A stretch of 64,000 nucleotides of DNA from DASUBN01 sp036000105 (GCA_036000105.1 DASYGE010000002.1:186001-250000), one strand, 5' to 3'. Counted from the first letter of the stretch, positions 14,812 through 22,753 are shown. Program-made: numbers and translations. Notes: a model not told the origin generated them from the letters alone.

Positions 14812-14833
14812 AAAAGGGGCCGCTACCCTTTAT
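14812..14833 (+). repeat. Hairpin tag
   Basis: AAAGGGGCCGCTACCCTTT, 16 bases from the 3' end of the gene at 14849. Confidence 0.75.
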
Positions 14834-14848
14834 CTACGGGGACGGCTC

Positions 14849-15499
14849 TTAATGATGCTTATGCTCCTCGGCATCAGCACCGGTGGATGCGGGGACGACG
14901 ATCATCATGGCAAAGGGCTTCCCGGGATCGCCGAGATAAGGCATGGATGGCGTGGATTTATAGCCGAGATCCTGAGCCGTCATGTAGGGTGCGTAGAACA
15001 TCAGGTGACCATGGATATGCCTGAAAATCTTTGCGTCGGGGTCGTACAGATAATTGTTGCCTGACAGCATATACACGATCCCGGGTTTGCTCGGCGCCTT
15101 GTAGAGCCCGCTCTTATAGCCTGCCTCGATCTCCTTCTGGATCCCGTCCTCAGTGACGCCTTCAGCCCGCATCTGCTCGGTCTTCAGGGTGGCGGCTAGC
15201 AGCGTGCGGCTGCCTTCTGCGTCGAAGCATTCCGGCGCCACGCCACCGGCCATATAGTCCCGATCCACGATGCAATTGAATCCGTTGCTGCCCTGTTTGG
15301 CGACCTCGTAGCCCTTCGCGCCGAGTATGTAGACCGTCGCGTCCTCGGCCACTTCCTGCGGTGCTGCGCTCATGGCCAGCTTTATCTGCACGTCGCGAGG
15401 GGTGGATGCATCGATATGCTTGATCAGGTCGTCAGCCAGGGTGCTGGCGGGCAGCACTAGCGCTGCGAGGGAAACCAATACGACTCTTTTGCTGAGCAT
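14849..15499 (-). CDS. Hypothetical exported protein
   Basis: ATG 15499 has GGAG eight bases upstream and begins a signal peptide (MLSKRVVLVSLAALVLPAST). The mature protein is about 195 residues, with cysteines in FNCIVD and PECFD, and ends in a His-rich tail (EEHKHH) that may bind metal. I do not recognise a named family. Transcribed away from the mer-type operon on the same strand but about 200 bases beyond it. Confidence 0.6.
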   Translation of the reverse strand: MLSKRVVLVSLAALVLPASTLADDLIKHIDASTPRDVQIKLAMSAAPQEVAEDATVYILGAKGYEVAKQGSNGFNCIVDRDYMAGGVAPECFDAEGSRTLLAATLKTEQMRAEGVTEDGIQKEIEAGYKSGLYKAPSKPGIVYMLSGNNYLYDPDAKIFRHIHGHLMFYAPYMTAQDLGYKSTPSMPYLGDPGKPFAMMIVVPASTGADAEEHKHH

Positions 15500-15713
15500 G
15501 AAGGAATCTCCGTAGTTTAAAACGACCATGACTTTGCCATCAGCCACTATAACGTAGCTATCAGTCTGGTCGAATGATCCGAAGGAGATTGTTGCAGTGT
15601 TCGTCGGGCTAGTGATGGCGGGCTCTGTATTCGTCGGGATACAAAACCCGTTGAACTTCTTCAACCCGCTGTTCGTCGCCGGTTTGAGCCAATAATCCCT
15701 GCAGATACGCCCC

Positions 15714-16115
15714 TTATTTCTTCTCGGGGCGGCGGACGTATCTTCCGAACAACCATTCCGGCACGCAGGTCAGCACGCAGCCACCGATGAGCAGGACGTC
15801 CACCAACCACTGCCAGCCGTGTGGCCCCAGCGAGACGATGCCAAGACCGTAGAGTAGTGACACTACCGCGAGTATCAGGAAGAACGGGCCGGTGATGTAG
15901 CAGTGCAATCGGCCGCAGCGCTTGGCGTTCAGCAGGCATGCCCCGCCCATGAACGTGAGCAGCACGGGCCATATGACTACGAGATAGGGTCCGCCCAAAC
16001 CGGCTGTGACCGCCAAGATGATCGCAGGCACGACCCAGATCAGGATGCTCATGCCGCCACAGGCGAAGTCACGCTCCTTCGGAGGGCATTCGCAGTTTGG
16101 CGCTTGGGGTTCCAT
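15714..16115 (-). CDS. Cys-containing inner-membrane protein, last gene of mer-type operon
   Basis: 133 residues with an N-terminal cysteine cluster (CECPPKERDFACGG) and about four membrane segments (LIWVVPAIILAVTAGLGG; LVVIWPVLLTFMGGACLL; CYITGPFFLILAVVSLLYG; WLVDVLLIGGCVLTCV). It follows the GDCCVxC gene by about 25 bases, in the same operon as merT/merP. Cysteine richness in membrane segments suggests a metal-related role, but I cannot name the family. Confidence 0.6.
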   Translation of the reverse strand: MEPQAPNCECPPKERDFACGGMSILIWVVPAIILAVTAGLGGPYLVVIWPVLLTFMGGACLLNAKRCGRLHCYITGPFFLILAVVSLLYGLGIVSLGPHGWQWLVDVLLIGGCVLTCVPEWLFGRYVRRPEKK

Positions 16116-16139
16116 ATGTCTCTCCCTGGTTCGTCTCCG

Positions 16140-16358
16140 TCAGCAGTGGCAGGACGCGCCCGGTTGCTGTTTCGGCGGGCAGGCGACTGTCCCATAGGAG
16201 CAGAACACGCAGCAGTCCCCGGGCTTGGGCTTGAGCAGGGTATGGCAGTGTGTGCACTCGTAGAAATACGTGCAGGAATCCGTGGGCATCTCTTCAGTGT
16301 GCTGGTGCTGGCACTCCGGGCAGGTGAGGATGCAGGTCAGGGTGACGACGCTATCCAT
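16140..16358 (-). CDS. GDCCVxC-domain small protein
   Basis: 72 residues with eleven cysteines: paired CPEC and CTHC near the middle and the hallmark GDCCVFCSYG...CPP near the C-terminus. The family is often linked to mercury/metal operons and in some species contains selenocysteine; here cysteines are used. Location between merP and the membrane protein fits. Probably binds soft metals. Confidence 0.85.
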   Translation of the reverse strand: MDSVVTLTCILTCPECQHQHTEEMPTDSCTYFYECTHCHTLLKPKPGDCCVFCSYGTVACPPKQQPGASCHC

Positions 16359-16386
16359 CAGATCGCGTCCTGTTCGCCGCTCGGCT

Positions 16387-16701
16387 TCACTTTCTCACCG
16401 TGCTGGGGAAACCGGCGTCGCCGGTGGCCCGGGCCAAGGCTTGCGCGTTGGTCTTCGACGGGTCGAAGGTGACCGTCGCGGTCTTGGCATAGAAGTTGAC
16501 GGATACTTTGCTCACGCCCGGCACCTTCTCCAGGGCCTTGTTGACGGTGAACGGGCATACGGGGCAGTCCATGTTCTGCACGTCGAGCGTGACTGTCTGG
16601 ATAGCGACCGTGGGAGCGGCAGCGTTGCCGGCGGCGTACCCAGCGGAAGCCGGCCCAAACGCGAGGCACATAGAGAGCAATGCGGACGACAGGTTCTTCA
16701 T
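16387..16701 (-). CDS. merP: MerP-like periplasmic metal-binding protein
   Basis: 104 residues: signal peptide to about residue 25, then an HMA domain (QTVTLDVQNMDCPVCPFTVNKALEKVPGV...). The metal site is CPVC where classic MerP has GMTCxxC. It lies 11 bases after merT and passes Hg(II) to MerT in the classical pathway. Fine gene order merT-merP is standard. Confidence 0.88.
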   Translation of the reverse strand: MKNLSSALLSMCLAFGPASAGYAAGNAAAPTVAIQTVTLDVQNMDCPVCPFTVNKALEKVPGVSKVSVNFYAKTATVTFDPSKTNAQALARATGDAGFPSTVRK

Positions 16702-16711
16702 GACGGGTTCC

Positions 16712-17083
16712 TCAGAGCAGAAACAATGGGGCGATCCAGGGGAAAGCCAGGAGCGCCAGGATCGGGATGGCCATGAGCCAGAACACGATACGCTGCCGCC
16801 GGCGCACGGACGGCACGGCGCAGACCTCGCCGGGCGGGCACATGGAAGCCGGTCGGTAGAGCCGCCAGAAAGCCATGCCTAAAAACCCCAGCGTCAGCAC
16901 CACGAATATCGGCCGATAAGGCTCGAGCGCGGTGAGCCTGCTCAACCAGGTGCCGCTGATCCCCAACAGCACGAATACGAACGGCACCACGCAACAAAGG
17001 CCGGAGGCGACGCAGCACAGCAGTGCCCCTCCGGTACTGAGGATACTGCCGGTCAGGAATAGCCGTGGGGAACTCGATGTCAT
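16712..17083 (-). CDS. merT: MerT-like mercuric ion transporter
   Basis: ATG 17083 follows GAGGTC and gives 123 residues. First segments contain vicinal cysteines (GALLCCVASGLCCVVPFVF), with three membrane helices overall and a cytoplasmic loop containing MCPPGEVCAVP, as in MerT. It imports Hg(II) from MerP. It starts 32 bases after the MerR-type promoter. The longer open frame to 17146 would cross that promoter and is not used. Confidence 0.87.
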   Translation of the reverse strand: MTSSSPRLFLTGSILSTGGALLCCVASGLCCVVPFVFVLLGISGTWLSRLTALEPYRPIFVVLTLGFLGMAFWRLYRPASMCPPGEVCAVPSVRRRQRIVFWLMAIPILALLAFPWIAPLFLL

Positions 17084-17114
17084 GAAGACCTCTGTCCGTA
17101 CTAGTTCGAGCAGG

Positions 17115-17146
17115 AGTCTACACCCCGTACCTAGGTACGGGGTCAA
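17115..17146 (-). promoter_or_regulatory. MerR-type promoter with 20-base spacer palindrome
   Basis: On the minus strand, TTGACC (17146-17141) and TAGACT (17120-17115) are 20 bases apart. The spacer carries the perfect palindrome CCCCGTACCTAGGTACGGGG (17123-17142), overlapping the -35 by two bases. An overlong spacer with a central palindrome is the hallmark of MerR-regulated promoters, which MerR untwists on binding metal. Confidence 0.85.
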
Positions 17147-17150
17147 GGGC

Positions 17151-17546
17151 TCAGGCGCGGGTCAAGGTCTCGATGATCGGACAGCCTGGGGTGTCCCCGT
17201 GCTGGCCGCAGGCCTGTACCAGCTTGCCGAGCACGCGCTCCATGGCTTTGAGGTCGCGGATACGCCCCTGGATCAGCGACAACTTCCGCTCCGCCAGTTC
17301 TTGGGTCTGCCGGCAGTGGCCGTCACCCAGGGAAAGCAGGTTCTTGATCTCCACCAGCGTGAAACCGAGTTCCTGGGCGCGCTTGATGAATCGCAGGCGG
17401 TCCACGGTCTCAGGCGTGTAGATCCGGTATCCCTCGCGTGGCTTCGGCGGCTCGCGTATCAAGCCACGGCGCTGGTAGTAGCGTACGGTCTCCACATTGA
17501 CCGCAGCGGCACGGGCCACGCCTGAAATAGTCAAAGCGGTCGTCAT
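17151..17546 (-). CDS. merR: MerR-family regulator
   Basis: ATG 17546 (after GAGAAGG) gives 131 residues: winged helix LTISGVARAAAVNVETVRYYQRRGLI, dimer helix, and a metal loop with three cysteines (GHCRQTQ, QACGQHGDTPGCPII), the MerR Hg(II) triad pattern. It is codirectional with and directly upstream of its target promoter, unlike the divergent arrangement of Tn21/Tn501. Confidence 0.88.
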   Translation of the reverse strand: MTTALTISGVARAAAVNVETVRYYQRRGLIREPPKPREGYRIYTPETVDRLRFIKRAQELGFTLVEIKNLLSLGDGHCRQTQELAERKLSLIQGRIRDLKAMERVLGKLVQACGQHGDTPGCPIIETLTRA

Positions 17547-17604
17547 AGCGCCTTCTCCAGGCAAAGATCCCTGAATGATCACTTACCTTATTGTGCGCCT
17601 CTGA

Positions 17605-17624
17605 AATAATCAGGGACAGGCCAC
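17605..17624 (+). repeat. Tag variant (GGGACAGGCCAC)
   Basis: AATAATCAGGGACAGGCCAC resembles the tag at 9730-9748 (AATAACAGGGGACAGACCA). It marks the right end of the repeat-rich region. Confidence 0.5.
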
Positions 17625-17711
17625 AATTTCTCTTGTCGAAACGTCGCGAGCGCAACGGTCTTGAGAGGAGCGTCTATACTGCTAAGGAGCCGATATAACT
17701 AGGGGACCCCC

Positions 17712-18104
17712 ATGCACAAGTTCATCCTGGACAAGTGGAGCCCGCAGATCTTAAGCCTGCTGCGCATCGTCACCGCCTTCCTGTTCATCTGGCACGGCAC
17801 CTCCAAGTTCTTCCACTACCCCATGGATATGGGACAGATGAGCCTCTTCTCGCTCATGGGTCTCGCTGGGGTGCTGGAGATCGTGGGCAGCGTGCTCCTG
17901 ATCCTGGGGCTGTTCACCAAGCCGGCGGCCTTCGTCCTCTCGGGTGAGATGGCCGTGGCCTATTTCATGGCCCATGCCCCCATGGGCTTCCTGCCGCTGG
18001 TGAACCATGGCGAGGACGCGGTGCTCTTCTGCTTCGTGTTCCTGTACCTGGCGGCCGCGGGCGGCGGCCCGATCTCCCTGGACGCGGTGATGCGTAAGAA
18101 ATAG
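17712..18104 (+). CDS. DoxX-family membrane protein
   Basis: 130 residues with four membrane segments: LSLLRIVTAFLFIWHGTSKFF, LAGVLEIVGSVLLILGLFTK, AFVLSGEMAVAYFMAHAP, VLFCFVFLYLAAAGGGPISLD. This is the standard DoxX layout (G-x-x-E motif in helix 2). Function in most species is undefined, often linked to redox or thiol stress. A strong terminator follows. Confidence 0.87.
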   Translation: MHKFILDKWSPQILSLLRIVTAFLFIWHGTSKFFHYPMDMGQMSLFSLMGLAGVLEIVGSVLLILGLFTKPAAFVLSGEMAVAYFMAHAPMGFLPLVNHGEDAVLFCFVFLYLAAAGGGPISLDAVMRKK

Positions 18105-18147
18105 CGAACTGCGCCCCGGCCGGGATCACGCCGGGGCTGAAATGAAA

Positions 18148-18179
18148 AGGCGCTGCCTGTCGGGGCAGCGCCTTTTTTT
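18148..18179. terminator. Intrinsic terminator, bidirectional
   Basis: Stem AGGCGCTGCC / GGCAGCGCCT with a six-base loop and a T-run on the plus strand (18173-18179). It lies between the convergent DoxX and beta-propeller genes; a few A bases before the stem could serve the minus strand. Confidence 0.9.
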
Positions 18180-18194
18180 GCTAAGGAACTTCGA

Positions 18195-19178
18195 TTAGTC
18201 CTTTGGGGGCGCGAAGGCCTGGGCAAAGCTGTGCTGTTCATCTGCATACACGATCCACACCAGATGGGTATTGGGGTCCACCGCGACCGAGTGGGTGCCC
18301 TTATTGATAGCCACGTCACCCAGGACCGAACCCGTGCCGGTATCCACCGTCACCAGCCTGCCGCTGCTCGGTATATATAGCTTGCCCGTGCCCGCATCGA
18401 AGGCGATCTGGTCCACGCGGCCATCGCCGATGTTGATGCCGGGGAGGCTCTTGCCATCGGCCAAGGAGAACACGGAGACGGTGGGGCTGTGGCCGGCCAC
18501 GTACAAGCGCCCGCCCTTCAGATCGAGGGCCAGCCCATGGGGCGAGTCGGTGGAGGGCGCGGGCCATACCGCTGTCACCGCGCCTTTCTGCAGATCTATC
18601 ACCGCCACTTCGTTCTTATCCTTGATGTTGATGTAGATCCGGTGGGAGGCAGCATCCATCTCCATGATCTCCGGCACGCCGGGGATGTCGATGTGGCCGA
18701 TGATAGCGTCCTTCCGCGCGTCCACCACCCAGAGTTCCGTACCGTCATCATGGGTCACGTAGAGCTTGTGGCTGTCGGCGTCGTAGGCCATGTCGTCGGT
18801 CGGGCCGGAGGTCTTGATGAAAGCGGTCTTCTGTAGCGATTTGCTGTCTATCACTGCCACCCCGTCGTCGGTGCTGGCAAAGTACTTGCCGTCTGCCGTG
18901 TCGATCGCGACGCCGGAAGACTTGTTGCCCACCGGTATCTCGCCGAGGAGCTTGTCGGTGGTGATATCCAGCACCGTGAAGGCCTGGGCCTGGCTGTGGG
19001 CGGCCAGCAGGCGGTGCTGAGCCGCATCCACCGTCACGAGGTCGAAACGCTTCGCCTCGGCGGAGACCTGGATGGGGGCCTGGGCTGTGAGCGGCGCGTT
19101 GCCCGCGGCCTCGGCCGGGGGGATGAGGGTGCCCATGGCTACGAGGGTGAAGGGAAGCAGCAGTGTCTTGGTGCGCAT
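18195..19178 (-). CDS. Exported YncE-like beta-propeller protein
   Basis: ATG 19178 has AGGAGAG upstream and starts a signal peptide ending PPAEAAG. The 327-residue protein has repeated blades of the type 'GVAIDTADGKYF..DDGVAVIDSKSL' and 'HGLALDLKGGRLYVAGHSPTVSVFSLADGK', typical of YVTN/YncE propellers. Periplasmic, probably a binding scaffold; ligand unknown. Confidence 0.85.
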   Translation of the reverse strand: MRTKTLLLPFTLVAMGTLIPPAEAAGNAPLTAQAPIQVSAEAKRFDLVTVDAAQHRLLAAHSQAQAFTVLDITTDKLLGEIPVGNKSSGVAIDTADGKYFASTDDGVAVIDSKSLQKTAFIKTSGPTDDMAYDADSHKLYVTHDDGTELWVVDARKDAIIGHIDIPGVPEIMEMDAASHRIYINIKDKNEVAVIDLQKGAVTAVWPAPSTDSPHGLALDLKGGRLYVAGHSPTVSVFSLADGKSLPGINIGDGRVDQIAFDAGTGKLYIPSSGRLVTVDTGTGSVLGDVAINKGTHSVAVDPNTHLVWIVYADEQHSFAQAFAPPKD

Positions 19179-19342
19179 GGGGCTCTCCTTTGGATGATCG
19201 TGAGAGCCAGAAGTATAGGCCAGGGGCAATAGATAACGGAGACGTACATCTCATGAGGGGGATTCTGCATTTTGCTCCCGGAACTTAAGTGCCTGGCTAA
19301 GGGTCACATAGCTACGATCTTGTTCCCTTGGAGGTATTCGCC

Positions 19343-20113
19343 ATGCGTCTTACCATCCCCGCCATCCTGATCGCTATCGCGGCGCCCACGGCTTTGACCG
19401 CCGCTGCCGCCGATATGAAGAGTTCGACACCCGCTTATGTCACCGCCGCCATCAACGACCCGGCCCGCAAGGATGCCGCCGTGGACGACGCCCACCGCAA
19501 GATCGCGGACGTGATGACTTTCGCCCAGGTGAAGCCGGGGCAGAAGGTGGTGGAGCTGATCCCCGCCGATGGCTACTGGACCAAGGTGTTCAGTGGCATC
19601 GTGGGCACCCAGGGCCATGTCTATACCATCTGGCCCGATCAGTATCAGGAATACGTGAACGAGAGCTATGCCGAGTGGCAGGGGCTCATCGCCACGCCGA
19701 AATACTCCAACGTGAGCCTGCTCCGGCAGCCAGCAGCGGACTTCAAGGTGCCCGGACAAGTGGATCTGGTGTTCACCGCCCAGAACTACCATGACTACCA
19801 CGACAAGTTCATGGGCCCCGTGGACATGGCGGTCTTCGACAAGAAAGTGTTCGATGCCTTGAAGCCCGGCGGCGTGTTCGTGGTGATAGACAATGTGGCG
19901 CTGGCGGGCTCAGGCTTCAGCGCCACCGACACTATCCACCGCGTGGATCCGGAGGCGGTGAAGACGGAAGTGGAGTCTGTGGGGTTCGTGTTCGACGGTT
20001 CCAGCGACGCGCTCAGGAACTCCACCGACACCCATACCCTGGTGTCCTACACGGCGCCTATGTCGGGGCATAACGACGAGTTCATCTTCCGCTTTCGCAA
20101 ACCTTCGAAGTAA
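19343..20113 (+). CDS. Exported class I methyltransferase-like protein, paralog 1
   Basis: ATG 19343 follows GGAGG; a signal peptide (MRLTIPAILIAIAAPTALTA) precedes a SAM-methyltransferase-like fold: VKPGQKVVELIPADGYWTKVFSGIVG (motif I region), VDLVFTAQNYHDYHDKFMG and ALKPGGVFVVIDN. Motif I is ELIPADGYW, altered from ELGxGxG. Export of such a fold is unusual. A close paralog lies at 20651. A tandem duplication is evident. Confidence 0.85.
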   Translation: MRLTIPAILIAIAAPTALTAAAADMKSSTPAYVTAAINDPARKDAAVDDAHRKIADVMTFAQVKPGQKVVELIPADGYWTKVFSGIVGTQGHVYTIWPDQYQEYVNESYAEWQGLIATPKYSNVSLLRQPAADFKVPGQVDLVFTAQNYHDYHDKFMGPVDMAVFDKKVFDALKPGGVFVVIDNVALAGSGFSATDTIHRVDPEAVKTEVESVGFVFDGSSDALRNSTDTHTLVSYTAPMSGHNDEFIFRFRKPSK

Positions 20114-20199
20114 AATGCTTTGATATCCCTGCCCGCCAGCTGCCGAAGCGGCCGGCAGGTATCTTTTTGGAAGCTCGAGAATTAACGGGGGTTGCGTAC

Positions 20200-20394
20200 A
20201 TGTCCCGGTCGCTATTCCGGATCTGTCTATTCCTGTGCCTGACCCTGCTCGGCCCCGCTTCCCACGCGGCCCTGGATGCGGAGGATTCCTCCTGGAACCA
20301 GCCCGTCACCGCCTTCCGGATGATCGGCAACATCTATTACGTAGGCGCATCGGACGTGACCTCCTACCTAATCGTCACCCCCAAGATACGGTGA
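20200..20394 (+). pseudogene. N-terminal fragment of class B3 metallo-beta-lactamase-like gene
   Basis: From ATG 20200 the product has a signal peptide (SLFRICLFLCLTLLGPASHA), then SWNQPVTAFRMIGNIYYVGASDVTSYLIVTP. The W-x-x-P...F-x-I/M-x-G-N-x-Y-Y-V-G...S-Y-L-I-x-T-P pattern is the start of B3 metallo-beta-lactamases. It stops after 65 residues, before all zinc ligands (HxHxDH). It is a truncated relic. Confidence 0.7.
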
Positions 20395-20408
20395 GGAAGG
20401 CGGCGGCC

Positions 20409-20513
20409 ATGAAGCCGGTGCGGGTATTAGGGCATATATGCATGGTTTTACTCCTGTGTGCCAGAGGAATCAGGGCGCAAAGCGCCGGATGCGACACGCA
20501 GGATGGCCGGTAA
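20409..20513 (+). other. 34-codon ORF resembling a signal peptide stub
   Basis: ATG after GAGGAAGG, then KPVRVLGHICMVLLLCARG and a signal-cleavage-like ending, with a stop soon after (residue 34). It may be the surviving start of another secreted gene, or chance. It adjoins the B3 fragment. Confidence 0.35.
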
Positions 20514-20650
20514 ATAGGCAATTTCGGACCTGATTTAGAGGCCTACCAGGCGAAAGCTCCCGGGTTCCGGAACTTAACCTTCCCTGGAATGCCCCACCCG
20601 CTTACCGGGTCTATACCTATAATCCCGGTTCTTCCATAAGGAGAATAGCC

Positions 20651-21424
20651 ATGCGCCTGACCATCCTCGCCTCCCTTATCGCCGTCGCGGTGCCTTTCAC
20701 TGTTGCTACCGCGAATCCTGCCCAGGCCACGGGCGCCGTGCCCGCTTATGTGACCGCCGCCATCAACGACCCGGCGCGCAAAGATGATTCCGCGGACGAT
20801 GCTCGCCGCAAGATCGCGGATGTGATGACTTTCGCAGAAGTGAAGCCGGGCCAGAAAGTGATGGAACTTGCCATCGGCGAAGGCTACTGGACCCGCGTGT
20901 TCAGCGGCATCGTCGGCGCCCAGGGCCACGTCTATACGGTGTGGCCGAACGAGATGAGCAAGTATGCGACCAAGAGCCTCGCCAACTGGCAGGGTCTCAT
21001 CGCCAAGGCTCCCTATACCAACGTGAGCATCCTGCAGCAACCGGCAGCGACCTTGCCCGCGCCGGAGCCGGTGGATCTCGTGTTCACTTCCCAGAACTAC
21101 CATGATTACCACGACAAGTTCATGGGCCCGGTGGACATGGCTGCCTTCGACAAGCAGGTGTTCAATGCTCTGAAGCCGGGCGGCCTGTTCGTGGTCATCG
21201 ATCACGTGGCGGTAGCTCGTTCAGGCTTCACCGCCACCGACACACTGCATCGCGTGGACCCGGAAGCCGTGAAGAAGGAAGTGGAGGCTGCCGGTTTCGT
21301 GTTCGACGGCGAAAGCGATGCGCTGAAGAACCCTGCGGATCCGCACACCCTCAAGGTGTTCGATCCCAGCATCCGTGGCAAGACGGATCAGTTCATCTTC
21401 AGGTTCAAGAAGCCGGCTAACTGA
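20651..21424 (+). CDS. Exported class I methyltransferase-like protein, paralog 2
   Basis: 257 residues, strongly similar throughout to the product of 19343: shared AYVTAAINDPARKD, RKIADVMTFAxVKPGQKV, QNYHDYHDKFMGPVDMA, ALKPGG-FVVID. Motif I reads ELAIGEGYW, closer to canonical than paralog 1. It has a signal peptide (MRLTILASLIAVAVPFTVATA) and AAGGAG upstream of the ATG. Function of exported members is unknown. Confidence 0.85.
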   Translation: MRLTILASLIAVAVPFTVATANPAQATGAVPAYVTAAINDPARKDDSADDARRKIADVMTFAEVKPGQKVMELAIGEGYWTRVFSGIVGAQGHVYTVWPNEMSKYATKSLANWQGLIAKAPYTNVSILQQPAATLPAPEPVDLVFTSQNYHDYHDKFMGPVDMAAFDKQVFNALKPGGLFVVIDHVAVARSGFTATDTLHRVDPEAVKKEVEAAGFVFDGESDALKNPADPHTLKVFDPSIRGKTDQFIFRFKKPAN

Positions 21425-21483
21425 TAGCTTGGGATATGCCCGCTGGTTGCGTGAGCAGCCGGCGGGTATGCCTTGGCAGGGCG

Positions 21484-21957
21484 CTACGTCTTTTGGTAAG
21501 GCCCACCGACTTCTCCCCAGCCCCACTTGGGCATGGCGGTATCCACGTCTGGCAAGCTGTCTTCCTGGGAATTGATGACCGCGAGGCGCGTACCCCATTC
21601 GAGGTAACCCACCAGTGCGGAGCGGAACTCGGGATCCGTGGGGAACCTGCATTCATCCGTGCATTCCAGCAATAGGCCCATCCAGCGGCTGCGCTGGGCT
21701 TCGTTCAGATGCTTACCCAGATGATGTTTGATCATGGCGTGATGCCCGCCACGCTCCTGGCTATATAGATCCGGGCCGCCGAACACTTCCGCGATGAAGT
21801 GGGCGACGAAGCGGGGGTGCGCCTTGTCCATGTGGGCGAAGAGGGGCGCCAGCAGGGGCTCTTCGGCCACGCGCTTGTAGAAGACCTCCGTCAGGCGCTC
21901 GAAGGCCGGCATGCCTCCGGCCCATTCATACAGGCTGGGTACTTTCTTGTCGCTCAA
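21484..21957 (-). CDS. Group II truncated hemoglobin
   Basis: 157 residues with the 2-on-2 globin pattern: LYEWAGGMPAFERLTEVFYKRV, LLAPLFAHMDKAHPRFVAHFIAEVFGGP, HHAMIKHHLGKHL and RWMGLLLEC, where the Trp at G8 is typical of group II. Binds heme; roles in NO or oxygen chemistry. The stop lies 2 bases from the start region's downstream partner: it overlaps the operon with the gene at 21960. Confidence 0.88.
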   Translation of the reverse strand: MSDKKVPSLYEWAGGMPAFERLTEVFYKRVAEEPLLAPLFAHMDKAHPRFVAHFIAEVFGGPDLYSQERGGHHAMIKHHLGKHLNEAQRSRWMGLLLECTDECRFPTDPEFRSALVGYLEWGTRLAVINSQEDSLPDVDTAMPKWGWGEVGGPYQKT

Positions 21958-21959
21958 GG

Positions 21960-22265
21960 TTACTTGCTCCCGGTGACGGTGGTCTGCTGATAGTGTCGCA
22001 TCTCATCTATCTGTCCGACATAGGGCTTGATGGCCGCGAAGAACGCACGGAATCCCTCGCTGCCGCGGAATCCCTGCATGTGGCCTTGCACCGAGTTCCA
22101 TTCGATCCTGAGGATGTAGTTGCTTGGATCATCCAGGCAGCGGGAAAGTTCATAGGCCAGGCAGTGTTCCGATGCGGCCAGGCTCTTGCCTGCCTCCGTA
22201 TAGCTATCCTCGAATGCCGCCGTTTGGGCTTCGGGTATCCGGTAGCGGATGTATTCGACGATCAT
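21960..22265 (-). CDS. Antibiotic-biosynthesis-monooxygenase (ABM)-like protein
   Basis: 101 residues with the dimeric alpha-beta-barrel pattern of quinol monooxygenases: MIVEYIRYRIPE, AGKSLAASEHCLAYELSRCLDDPSNYILRIEWNS and GFRAFFAAIKPYV. It is just upstream of the hemoglobin gene on the same strand (2-base gap), so the two are likely cotranscribed. This pairing of ABM and truncated hemoglobin suggests a shared oxidative role. Confidence 0.82.
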   Translation of the reverse strand: MIVEYIRYRIPEAQTAAFEDSYTEAGKSLAASEHCLAYELSRCLDDPSNYILRIEWNSVQGHMQGFRGSEGFRAFFAAIKPYVGQIDEMRHYQQTTVTGSK

Positions 22266-22368
22266 CGGCTGGGGCTCCTCGGGGGTGTGATGACTCTGTT
22301 ATATTTTCGATGACTTTGCCGCCACAAGATACGCACCAAAAGGTTACCGCCTTGGTCGAGGAGCAGCC

Positions 22369-22728
22369 ATGACGAAGAAACGTCCCACGAGGTTCATCTG
22401 CCCCGTGGATGTGGCCTTGAGCCTCATCCACGGTAAATGGAAGCCCATGATCCTGTGGTTGTTGGCCGGGAAGAAGCAGCGCTTCAGCGATCTCCAGACG
22501 GCCATGCCCGGCGTGGCGCACAAGGTGCTGAGCCAGCAGTTGCGGCAACTGGAGGGGGATGGGGTGATCAAGCGCCGGGTGATGGATACGCCGGGTGTCC
22601 GTGTGGAATACGAACTGACGGATTTCGGGCGTACGCTACGTCCTGCGCTCAATGCGCTCGCCAGCTGGGGCAAGGCGCATCACCGGGATCTGGGCGTGGA
22701 GTATTCCTTCGCGGGGCGCAGGGACTGA
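22369..22728 (+). CDS. HxlR-family regulator
   Basis: 119 residues: CPVDVALSLIHGKWKPMILWLL and RFSDLQTAMPGVAHKVLSQQLRQLEGDGVI, the HxlR winged-helix pattern with the N-terminal cysteine often used for electrophile/redox sensing. It is divergent from the monooxygenase-hemoglobin operon across about 100 bases and probably regulates it. Confidence 0.9.
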   Translation: MTKKRPTRFICPVDVALSLIHGKWKPMILWLLAGKKQRFSDLQTAMPGVAHKVLSQQLRQLEGDGVIKRRVMDTPGVRVEYELTDFGRTLRPALNALASWGKAHHRDLGVEYSFAGRRD

Positions 22729-22753
22729 GAATCCGGCTCTCCCGATCGACCGG

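Noticed and set aside
6101..14833. Integron attC array suspected from the cassette-like layout
   Set aside because: No GTTRRRY/RYYYAAC core pairs were found at the tags and no integrase gene is in the window.
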